Shown here: one piece after another, positions 1-5,330 of the stretch | Layout: each line of letters begins with the position of its first letter | How positions within the stretch are numbered: position 1 is the first letter of the stretch | Assembly: GCA_028289725.1 (NCBI GenBank) | Contig: JANQOH010000441.1 | Location: 1-5,729 of the forward strand | Reading direction: 5' to 3' | From: Alphaproteobacteria bacterium | GTDB taxonomy: Bacteria; Pseudomonadota; Alphaproteobacteria; UBA7887 | Length of the DNA: 5,729 bases | Made by a program: the position numbers and the translations under genes | Notes under the pieces: model-generated | What the model saw: the letters and a program-made list of their open reading frames with translations, nothing else | Database searches by the model: none | Told to the model about the DNA's origin: nothing

Positions 1-1
1 A

Positions 2-592
2 CTGCGCATGGGGCGCGAACGCATCGCCGACGATCTGGCGACCCTCACCGCCGTGCGCAAGGCGGTCGGCGACGACATGAACCTGATGGTCGACTTCAAT
101 CAGGGCCTCACCCTCGCCGAAGCGTTGGAGCGCTGCCACATCCTCGACGATCTCGGCCTCGCCTGGATCGAGGAGCCGATTGTCTACGACAATTACGACG
201 GCTTCGCGCGCCTGACCGCCGAGCTGAAAACCCCGATCCAGATCGGCGAGAATTTTTATGGCCCGCGCGAAATGCACAAGGCCCTGCAGAAACAGGCGTG
301 CGATCTGGTGATGCCGGATTTCATGCGCATCGGCGGCGTCACCGGCTGGATGCGCGCCGCGGCGATTAGCGCCGCCGCCGGCGTCCCGACCTCAACGCAC
401 CTCTATCCGGAAATCGGCGCGCAGGTGATGCGCGTCACCGAAACCGCCCACTGGCTCGAATGGCAGAGCTGGGCCGACCCGATCCTGCAACAGCCGTATG
501 AAATCAAGGACAGCCACCTACACATCCCCGACACCCCCGGCGTCGGCCTGGAATGGGACGAAGATGCGGTGAAGGCGCATTTGGTCGAATGA
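2..592 (+). CDS. Mandelate racemase-like enolase-superfamily enzyme (5' partial)
   Basis: This is the C-terminal barrel half of a mandelate racemase/muconate lactonizing enzyme relative, which abstracts the alpha-proton of a carboxylate substrate with Mg2+ help. The frame is open to the left edge, so the ATG at position 8 is internal. Numbering from that Met, the metal ligands are Asp29 (MVDFN), Glu55 (WIEEP) and Glu81 (IGEN). The Asp104-His131 dyad (PDFMRIGG, STHLYPE) and Glu151 (TAHWLE) follow. From memory of Pseudomonas putida mandelate racemase, the spacings match D195/E221/E247/D270/H297/E317 exactly. The codon at 5-7, aligned with catalytic Lys166, encodes Arg, so true mandelate racemase activity is doubtful and an acid-sugar dehydratase or another racemase is possible. 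The fold and subgroup are secure; the substrate is unknown. Its stop lies 47 bp from the stop of the convergent regulator gene. Confidence 0.93.
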   Translation: MRMGRERIADDLATLTAVRKAVGDDMNLMVDFNQGLTLAEALERCHILDDLGLAWIEEPIVYDNYDGFARLTAELKTPIQIGENFYGPREMHKALQKQACDLVMPDFMRIGGVTGWMRAAAISAAAGVPTSTHLYPEIGAQVMRVTETAHWLEWQSWADPILQQPYEIKDSHLHIPDTPGVGLEWDEDAVKAHLVE

Positions 593-639
593 TCGCGCCG
601 GCGTTTCCTTGCCGTGCTATGCTTTGATCCAACCGCCGA

Positions 640-1164
640 TTACGAGGCCGGCAGCGGCGGCTCGACCCATTCCTCGGTTTGCGCTGCCTGAACCGGGCGG
701 TCGATATAGGTCGACAGCGTGACGAACGTCTTGGTCGCCACGATGCTCTCGAACGCGTGCAGCTGCCGAAGGAACGACTCCAAAGCCTCCGATCCGGGCA
801 CCCGAACCTTCAAGATGACCGACGTATCCCCGGTCACGGTGTGCACTTCCTCCACCTCGGGGAGACGCGCCAGATCCGCAAGCGCCTCGCTATAGCCCCA
901 GTTCTGCGTCTGGACGTGGATGAAGACCAGAAGCGGTTTGCCGATCCGCTTGCCGTCGATACGCACCGTCGTCGCCGTGATCACGCGCGCCGCGCGCAAG
1001 CGCTTCACACGCTCATGAACCGCGGGCGCCGAGAGGCCCACTTCCCGACCCAACTCCGCGTAGCTCTGCGTCGCGTCGTCCACGAGGGCGCTTAAGATTT
1101 TTCGGTCCATGGCGTCGATCGGCTGCTGCATCGAACGCTTCTCCCGAATGGCATCTGTTTTCAT
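640..1164 (-). CDS. Lrp/AsnC-family transcriptional regulator
   Basis: This 174-residue protein has the standard two-part Lrp/AsnC build. An N-terminal winged helix-turn-helix covers about residues 19-62, beginning MDRKILSAL, with the recognition-helix region GLSAPAVHERVKRL at 43-56. A C-terminal RAM ligand-binding domain covers about 78-153 and includes the TGDTSVILKV strand at 111-120. Such proteins form dimers to octamers and bind AT-rich palindromes in response to amino acids or related metabolites. The gene is divergent from the IDO gene, so tryptophan or kynurenine is a plausible effector. This resembles KynR of pseudomonads, an Lrp-type regulator of kynurenine genes, but the link is inferred. 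Two starts have Shine-Dalgarno-like sequences: Met1 at 1164 (GAGG ten nt upstream) and Met12 at 1131 (GGAG nine nt upstream, giving 163 residues, nearer the usual length). I keep the longer form because the candidate promoter would give it a 25-30 nt leader. Confidence 0.93.
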   Translation of the reverse strand: MKTDAIREKRSMQQPIDAMDRKILSALVDDATQSYAELGREVGLSAPAVHERVKRLRAARVITATTVRIDGKRIGKPLLVFIHVQTQNWGYSEALADLARLPEVEEVHTVTGDTSVILKVRVPGSEALESFLRQLHAFESIVATKTFVTLSTYIDRPVQAAQTEEWVEPPLPAS

Positions 1165-1186
1165 ATCGGACGGCCCTCATTCCTCT

Positions 1187-1209
1187 TGCATAATGAATAT
1201 TATTAAGCA
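1187..1209. promoter_or_regulatory. Candidate operator palindrome between regulator and IDO genes
   Basis: An imperfect palindrome with arms TGCATAAT and ATTAAGCA (7 of 8 positions pair) around a 7-nt AT-rich centre sits midway in the 90-bp divergent gap. A second, wider inverted repeat, TGAATAT (1194-1200) and ATATTCA (1219-1225), overlaps it. Lrp/AsnC proteins typically bind AT-rich palindromes like this beside their own gene, so autoregulation and control of the IDO gene are likely. The repeat is seen directly; binding is inferred. Confidence 0.5.
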
Positions 1210-1223
1210 TTTCTGACTATATT
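1195..1223 (+). promoter_or_regulatory. Candidate promoter of the IDO gene
   Basis: TATATT at 1218-1223 is a fair -10 box for the plus strand, placing the transcription start near 1230, about 25 nt before the IDO ATG. The -35 position (about 1195-1200, GAATAT) is poor and lies inside the candidate operator, which would suit a promoter needing the Lrp-type protein as activator. Weak evidence from base composition and spacing only. Confidence 0.25.
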
Positions 1224-1226
1224 CAA
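1197..1226 (-). promoter_or_regulatory. Candidate promoter of the Lrp/AsnC regulator gene
   Basis: Read on the minus strand, TTGAAT (1226-1221) and TAATAT (1202-1197) are separated by 18 nt and resemble -35 and -10 boxes. Transcription would start near 1190, inside the operator palindrome, leaving a leader of about 26 nt before the Met at 1164. Overlap with the palindrome would fit negative autoregulation. Confidence 0.35.
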
Positions 1227-1254
1227 TATCTCATTCGGTTTTGAGGAGAAATCG

Positions 1255-2463
1255 ATGGCCAACGGATCAATTGAAATGGTGCTCGAAGACCGTGGAATGG
1301 CGCTCGCGGATTATGGCATGTCGTCGACGCGCGGGTTCCTGGCTCCGTTTGATCCAGAGACGGTGGCCCTCCCCGTTTTGCTTCAACCGGCGCGTGATGC
1401 CGCCATGGATCTGCCGCACACGCTTCCGGGGGGCCGCGTTCGCCGCCGCCTCGAGGCCTTGCCGGTCATCGACCTCAGCGAATTCTGCCGCGATGCCAGC
1501 GACGCCGAACACCGGATCGCGATGGTGCACTACTCATTCCTGGCGCAGGCCTACGTCTGGGGCGAACCGACACCCCCCACGTCTCTGCCCGCGCCCATCG
1601 CCGTGCCGCTTTGGAGGTTGGCGAAAACGATTGGGCAAAAACCATTGCTGCCCTATTCAAGCTATGTACTCGACAATTGGGGACGGATCGATTCGAACGG
1701 ACCGATCGACCTGTCGAACGTTTACATGATCCAGCCATTTCTCGGTGGCCAAGACGAAGCGTGGTTCGTCCTGGTGCATGTCGCGATCGAAGCGCGCGCT
1801 GGGGAGATGCTGGCCCGCTTTCCCGCGCTCATTCGTGCCGCGAACAAAGGCGACAACCGTGCCATCGAAAAAGACCTCGCCACGGTCGCCACCGTGTGGG
1901 ACGACCTCATCGCGATTTTCGATCGCATGCCCGAGCGCTGTGATCCCTACATCTACTTCAACCGCGTGCGGCCTTGGATCAACGGCTGGAAGGACAATCC
2001 GGCGTTACCGGATGGGCTGATTTATGAAGGCGTGCCGGAGACCGGCGGGCGGCCGCAAGCCTTTCGGGGTCAGACGGGATCGCAATCGTCCATCGTGCCG
2101 GCGGTGGACGCGCTGTTCGGCATCAAACACGCCTCCGATCCCTTGCGTGCCTACCTCGACGAGCTACACGACTATCGCCCGCCCGCGCATCGGCGCTTCA
2201 TCGATGAACTGCGCGCCAAAAGCCGGTTGCGCGCGCATATCCAGACGGCGGGCCATCGTTCCCTGAAAGCGCTCTATAACGAATGCGTCACCAAGCTCGC
2301 GCGGTTTCGCACTCGCCATCTCGACTATGCGGCGCGCTACATCAACAAGCAGGCGAAAGGCGATGCCGGCAATGACACATCCGTCGGCACCGGCGGCACA
2401 CCCTTCATGAAATACCTGAAAAAGCACCGCGACGAAGCGCAGAACCAGCTTTTGGATGTTTGA
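1255..2463 (+). CDS. Indoleamine 2,3-dioxygenase family heme protein
   Basis: This 402-residue protein is close to the 403 of human IDO1. The family is cytosolic and heme-dependent; it inserts O2 across the indole C2-C3 bond of tryptophan to give N-formylkynurenine. Visible landmarks are RGFLAPFDP (26-34), the active-site stretch YFNRVRPW with Phe235 and Arg239 (counterparts of human F227 and R231), GWKDNP (244-249), the distal loop GQTGSQSS (272-279), PPAHR (309-313), the proximal heme ligand His355 (RTRHLDYA) and the mobile loop GTGGT (378-382). By eye, human distal Ser167 aligns with His175. The loop reads T-G-S where human IDO1 has S-A-G. The ATG follows GAGGAG at 1243-1248 with a 6-nt gap. 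The gene is divergent from an Lrp-type regulator and convergent with the SDR gene, 26 bp apart. The family is certain; tryptophan as physiological substrate is likely but untested. Confidence 0.96.
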   Translation: MANGSIEMVLEDRGMALADYGMSSTRGFLAPFDPETVALPVLLQPARDAAMDLPHTLPGGRVRRRLEALPVIDLSEFCRDASDAEHRIAMVHYSFLAQAYVWGEPTPPTSLPAPIAVPLWRLAKTIGQKPLLPYSSYVLDNWGRIDSNGPIDLSNVYMIQPFLGGQDEAWFVLVHVAIEARAGEMLARFPALIRAANKGDNRAIEKDLATVATVWDDLIAIFDRMPERCDPYIYFNRVRPWINGWKDNPALPDGLIYEGVPETGGRPQAFRGQTGSQSSIVPAVDALFGIKHASDPLRAYLDELHDYRPPAHRRFIDELRAKSRLRAHIQTAGHRSLKALYNECVTKLARFRTRHLDYAARYINKQAKGDAGNDTSVGTGGTPFMKYLKKHRDEAQNQLLDV

Positions 2464-2489
2464 GAGTGACCGCGCCGCGAACCGCGACG

Positions 2490-3212
2490 TCAACCGTGGC
2501 GCACGCCGCCGTCGCAGTCGATGATGGCGCCGGTGGTGAAGCGGTTGGTCATGGCGAAGACGACCGCTTCGGCGACTTCCTCAGGCGAACCAACGCGCCC
2601 AACGGGCAATTGGTGGGCCGCCATCTCAAACAAAGCGTCTCGGCGGTCGTCGGCCACACTCTCCCAATACGGTGTGTCGATCACGCCGGGCGATACCGCG
2701 TTGATGCGGCGCGGCGCCATTTCCAGCGTAAGCGGACCGAGCATCGCCATTAGCGCGCCGTTGGTCGCCGCAATTCCGGCGGCGCCCGGCACCGCTTTGC
2801 GCGCCGCCGCACCGGTCACCATGACCACGGACCCGTTCTCGCGCAAGACATTCATTGCATGCCTAACGGCTGACACATAGGGCCAGAACTTGTTGTCGAA
2901 AACCGCGCGAAACCGGTCGTCGTCGAGCTCGGTCAACGGCGCCATGCCGCCACCGGCGCTCATCGTGAGCACAAGATGATCGAGCGAACCGATTTCCGTG
3001 AAGAACGTCGCCATGGCGTCACCGTCACGGCCGTCGAACGCGTGGGTCGAAACATCGCCGGCTATCGTGGCTGCGGCGCGGTCTAACTTGTCGCGGCTAC
3101 GGCCGGTGATGGCCACGCGCCCGCCGGCCTCGGCCACTGCCTGCGCGGTTGCCAGCCCGATCCCCGTGCTGCCGCCGATGATCGCCGTGACGGTTCCTTT
3201 CAGGTCCACCAT
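2490..3212 (-). CDS. SDR-fold oxidoreductase-like protein lacking the catalytic triad
   Basis: This 240-residue protein has the Rossmann fold of classical short-chain dehydrogenases. It shows the cofactor glycine motif GGSTGIG (13-19), Arg38 and Arg40 in GRSRDKL suggesting NADP(H), SAGGG (85-89) in place of NNAG, the structural Asn107 in FDNKF, and the conserved NAVSPGVIDTP (171-181). The active site is abnormal. Aligning on the NGAL segment, the Ser, Tyr and Lys of the S-YxxxK triad become Gly134, Ile147 and Asn151. Other annotated SDRs of this type exist, so this looks like an established divergent branch and not decay. It may be a non-catalytic NADP(H)-binding protein or use other residues. 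Met at 3212 is chosen because GAGG lies 8 nt upstream; the frame stays open upstream to 3374, but that part overlaps the preceding gene. It is the second gene of an operon, 10 nt after the quinone reductase. Confidence 0.92.
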   Translation of the reverse strand: MVDLKGTVTAIIGGSTGIGLATAQAVAEAGGRVAITGRSRDKLDRAAATIAGDVSTHAFDGRDGDAMATFFTEIGSLDHLVLTMSAGGGMAPLTELDDDRFRAVFDNKFWPYVSAVRHAMNVLRENGSVVMVTGAAARKAVPGAAGIAATNGALMAMLGPLTLEMAPRRINAVSPGVIDTPYWESVADDRRDALFEMAAHQLPVGRVGSPEEVAEAVVFAMTNRFTTGAIIDCDGGVRHG

Positions 3213-3222
3213 TCTTTCGCCC

Positions 3223-3891
3223 TCAGTAGCGGCCGACGTCGATCGGCTGTTCGTCGAAGAGACCGGCGAGCCGCGTTTCCCACGCCGCGAGCATGGCTGC
3301 CCGCTCCTCCGCGCTCGCCCGCGCCGGGCCATAGGACAATTGCGGCGCAAGGACGTCGAAGCCGACGAACTCAAGCATGCCGCGGTGGATCGGCTTTAGG
3401 ATCCCCATAATGTCGCCATTGTTGCCATCCGCTGCGTAGATCGGCGCCGGGCCGCCGGTGGTCAGCGACAGCAGCGCGCGCTTGCCGCGAAAGCGTCCGG
3501 TGTCATACGTATGGCCGCGACCGTAGACTCGCCCCATGGCGAACACCCGATCGACCCAGCCCTTGAGGATCGCCGGCAGCCCGAACCACCAGAGCGGGAA
3601 TTGAAACAGCAGCAGGTCGCACGCCTCGAGCTTAAGCAGCTCGGTTTCGAGATCGGCCGCGAAGCCGTCATGGTCGGTGGCAAAGGATTCTTCGGCCTGC
3701 GGCTTGAAATAGTCGGCGTCCGCCACTGTCGTGAAATTGCGCCGGTCCGAGATCGGTTGGAAGTCCATGGCATGGAGATCGGAGACCGTCACCGCGTGAC
3801 CGGCGGCGTTTAAGGTCTGCGTGGCGGTTTTCAGCAGCGCGCCGTTGAAACTCAACGGCTCCGGATGCGCGTGCACAATGAACACGTTCAA
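3223..3891 (-). CDS. NQO1/NQO2-type flavin quinone reductase, TTG start
   Basis: This 222-residue flavodoxin-fold protein matches the NAD(P)H:quinone oxidoreductase family, FAD- or FMN-containing dimers that reduce quinones by two electrons in the cytosol. Visible are the N-terminal HAHPEPLSFN (7-16), which binds flavin phosphate, the hallmark FQFPLWWFGLPAILKGW (96-112), DRVF (114-117) and LTTGG (143-147). Tyr152 aligns with human NQO1 Tyr155, but the NQO1 catalytic His161 is Asn158 here, as in human NQO2. The C-terminal part, VLAPQLSYGP followed by an EER...AAW segment, also resembles NQO2. The start is a TTG codon at 3891-3889, supported by AAGGAG six nt upstream and by the family's usual MNVxIVxAHPE opening. 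It is the first gene of an operon with the SDR and is divergent from pirin. The substrate is unknown; quinones or electrophilic aromatics are likely. Confidence 0.94.
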   Translation of the reverse strand: MNVFIVHAHPEPLSFNGALLKTATQTLNAAGHAVTVSDLHAMDFQPISDRRNFTTVADADYFKPQAEESFATDHDGFAADLETELLKLEACDLLLFQFPLWWFGLPAILKGWVDRVFAMGRVYGRGHTYDTGRFRGKRALLSLTTGGPAPIYAADGNNGDIMGILKPIHRGMLEFVGFDVLAPQLSYGPARASAEERAAMLAAWETRLAGLFDEQPIDVGRY

Positions 3892-3948
3892 AACGATCTC
3901 CTTCGCACGGCTATGGGGATTGGACGAGGCGACTGGAAGAAATCGGGC

Positions 3949-4006
3949 GGGTCAATGTGCCCTGCAATTTGCGTTCGCGCAACGCTCGCGCGCACAGCTC
4001 TTGACT
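3949..4006. promoter_or_regulatory. Divergent regulatory region between quinone reductase and pirin
   Basis: A perfect inverted repeat TTGCG-TTCG-CGCAA occupies 3969-3982 and also fits the T-N11-A spacing of LysR-type binding sites. It is flanked by outward-facing -35-like hexamers: TTGACT at 4001-4006 on the plus strand, towards pirin, and TTGACC at 3954-3949 on the minus strand, towards the quinone reductase. The matching -10 boxes are poor. The arrangement suggests one regulator controlling both directions, but no regulator gene lies next to it and the assignment is inferred. Confidence 0.35.
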
Positions 4007-4107
4007 GACTGCCACGCCGTTCCCACTTGGCCGAAGCCGTACCGGTCCGACTACAACCGCGCGGCGCCACGTTGTACCCCTACCCCAAGCAAGGAGCGGA
4101 GAACGGC

Positions 4108-5031
4108 ATGAGTTGGCATCCGGCCGAACAAGCAGTCTGCGAAGACATTGGGTCGTGCGATCCGGTCGATCTGGTAATCCAGCCGACGGTCCATGATTTG
4201 GGCGGTTTTCAAGTGCGCCGCGTGTTGCCGGTCGCCAAACGCCGCATGGTCGGGCCCTTCATCTTTTTCGACCATATGGGCCCGGCGGTTTTGCCGCCCG
4301 AGCAGCCGATCAATGTGCGCCCGCATCCGCATATCGGGCTTTCGACGCTAACCTGGCTATTCGAAGGCACCATCATGCATCGCGACAGTCTCGGCTTCGC
4401 GCAGGAGATCACGCCGGGCGAGGTCAATTGGATGACCGCGGGCAAAGGCATCGTCCATTCCGAACGCACGCCGGAGCGCCTGATGGGACAAGCCAACCCT
4501 CTGTCAGGCCTGCAAGTCTGGATGGCGCTGCCGAAGGCGCATGAAGAAACCGACCCGAGCTTCCAGCACTATAAGGCGGATGCATTGCCGGTCGTGGACG
4601 GCGACGGCGTGCGCGCCGTGGTCGTCGCGGGCACGGCGTGGGGACAAACCGCGCCGGTCTCGGTGTTCACCGAAACACTGTACGCCGATGTCACACTGCG
4701 CGCGGGCGCGACGCTCACCGTCGGCACGGAGCACGAAGAGCGCGCGATTTATCCGCTCTCCGGCCGGCTTGAGATCGACGGCGAAGCATTCGATCCCGGC
4801 GCCATGTTGGCGTTGAAGCCCGGCCTATCGGTCGACGTTAAGGCCGCCGACACCGCACATCTCGTGCTGATCGGCGGGGCAGCGATGGATGGACCCCGCC
4901 ACATATGGTGGAACTTCGTCCACAGCGACAAGGAGCGGATCGAACAGGCCAAGGCCGACTGGCGCGAAGGCCGCTTCGCCAAGGTGCCGGGCGACGAAGA
5001 GGAGTTCATTCCTTTGCCCGAGGACCGGTAG
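4108..5031 (+). CDS. Pirin family protein (bicupin metalloprotein)
   Basis: This 307-residue protein has the pirin two-cupin layout, with the metal site in the N-terminal cupin. The four metal ligands are all present: His73 and His75 in RPHPHIGLST, and His117 and Glu119 in TAGKGIVHSER, matching human pirin H56/H58/H101/E103 as I recall them. The signature block from PINVRPHPHIG through NWMTAGKG is intact, followed by GLQVWMALP and a C-terminal cupin with YPLSGRLEIDG (215-225). Bacterial pirins such as E. coli YhhW have quercetin dioxygenase activity; others are stress-associated proteins of unclear role. The ATG at 4108 is preferred over the in-frame TTG at 4027 because GGAG lies six nt upstream (4098-4101) and the protein then has normal pirin length. 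Pairing with a divergent quinone reductase suggests a role in handling quinone or flavonoid compounds, which is inference. Confidence 0.95.
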   Translation: MSWHPAEQAVCEDIGSCDPVDLVIQPTVHDLGGFQVRRVLPVAKRRMVGPFIFFDHMGPAVLPPEQPINVRPHPHIGLSTLTWLFEGTIMHRDSLGFAQEITPGEVNWMTAGKGIVHSERTPERLMGQANPLSGLQVWMALPKAHEETDPSFQHYKADALPVVDGDGVRAVVVAGTAWGQTAPVSVFTETLYADVTLRAGATLTVGTEHEERAIYPLSGRLEIDGEAFDPGAMLALKPGLSVDVKAADTAHLVLIGGAAMDGPRHIWWNFVHSDKERIEQAKADWREGRFAKVPGDEEEFIPLPEDR

Positions 5032-5174
5032 GCGGCCCAATCAGCGGAGGCGCCCGCGCGGCAGCGTGTCGACGCTGATCGCGCTCAGCCATGTTGTAAA
5101 TCCGCATCTGTTCGGCGGATAAACGCGCCACGCTTGGCCGCTTCATCCGGATTGGCTCGCCGCACCCACGACAA

Positions 5175-5262
5175 GCCCTAAGTAGAGAGTCAGGAGCGGG
5201 GGGTAATTGCTCCTATAGGGCGCTCGCTTGTTTTACCTCCCTCGGGCGGGCGCCCGACTTTA
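5175..5262 (+). ncRNA. Candidate structured small RNA or long 3' UTR element
   Basis: An outer stem GCCCTA/TAGGGC (5175-5180 with 5216-5221) encloses an inner hairpin AGGAGC/GCTCCT (5192-5197 with 5209-5214). After a single-stranded-looking stretch containing TTTTACCTCCC (5231-5241) comes a terminator-like hairpin ending in CTTTAT. ACCTCCC is complementary to Shine-Dalgarno sequences, a theme known in alphaproteobacterial small RNAs. No clear promoter is visible, so this could equally be the tail of the pirin mRNA. The strand is chosen from the position of the terminator. Confidence 0.3.
5242..5262 (+). terminator. Terminator-like hairpin downstream of pirin
   Basis: TCGGGC (5242-5247) pairs with GCCCGA (5252-5257) around a four-base loop GGGC, followed by CTTTAT at 5258-5263. 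The stem is short but fully GC-rich apart from its end pair, and the T-run is interrupted. It could end a pirin read-through transcript or a small RNA on the plus strand. Confidence 0.4.
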
Positions 5263-5297
5263 TGGAACACCGGCGGCCGAATAGGCCTGGACCGGTG

Positions 5298-5317
5298 CCT
5301 CTGTGTGCGCACAGAGG
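5298..5317 (-). terminator. Hairpin downstream of the methyltransferase gene
   Basis: CCTCTGTG and CACAGAGG form a perfect 8-bp stem with a four-base loop, the strongest local hairpin in the window. It begins 13 nt after the methyltransferase stop on the minus strand, where a terminator would be expected. There is no T-run on that side, so termination would not be of the classic type; it may be a 3'-end stabilising stem. On the plus strand a T-rich stretch (5336-5346) begins 18 nt beyond the stem, too far for a standard terminator. Confidence 0.35.
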
Positions 5318-5330
5318 TTGGGACGCTTAG

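Larger units (their letters stand above)
5032..5330. other. Non-coding gap with several inverted repeats
   Basis: I see no credible gene in these 299 bp on either strand. It holds small perfect inverted repeats CAGCGT-N4-ACGCTG (5062-5077) and ATCCGC-N9-GCGGAT (5100-5120). Either could form a hairpin at the end of the pirin transcript, but neither has a following T-run. The structured block at 5175-5262 and the hairpin at 5298-5317 are listed separately. Confidence 0.6.

Noticed and set aside
593..639. Terminator between the convergent enolase-superfamily and regulator genes
   Set aside because: Only a short CGCCGGCG palindrome with no room for a loop; no proper stem and T-run.
679..1095. 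138-residue plus-strand reading frame opposite the regulator
   Set aside because: Arg/His-rich product with no recognisable family, antisense to a clear Lrp/AsnC gene; a shadow of GC-rich coding sequence.
1241..1729. 162-residue plus-strand frame overlapping the start of the IDO gene
   Set aside because: Low-complexity Arg/Trp/Cys-rich product in another frame of a certain IDO gene.
1255..2463. Assignment as tryptophan 2,3-dioxygenase instead of IDO
   Set aside because: Length near 400 and the IDO-specific PPAHR, GTGGT and GWKxNP blocks match IDO; TDOs are about 280-300 residues with different motifs.
2464..2489. Bidirectional terminator between the convergent IDO and SDR genes
   Set aside because: The 26-bp gap has repeated ACCGCG-like words but no convincing stem-loop and no T-run on either strand.
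3213..3374. 54-residue N-terminal extension of the SDR reading frame
   Set aside because: It overlaps the end of the quinone reductase gene, has Ser/Arg-rich shadow-like composition, and the Met at 3212 has a good Shine-Dalgarno and the standard SDR start.
4027..4107. Earlier TTG start for pirin adding 27 residues
   Set aside because: No ribosome binding site is apparent there and the added residues are unlike pirins; the ATG at 4108 has GGAG six nt upstream.
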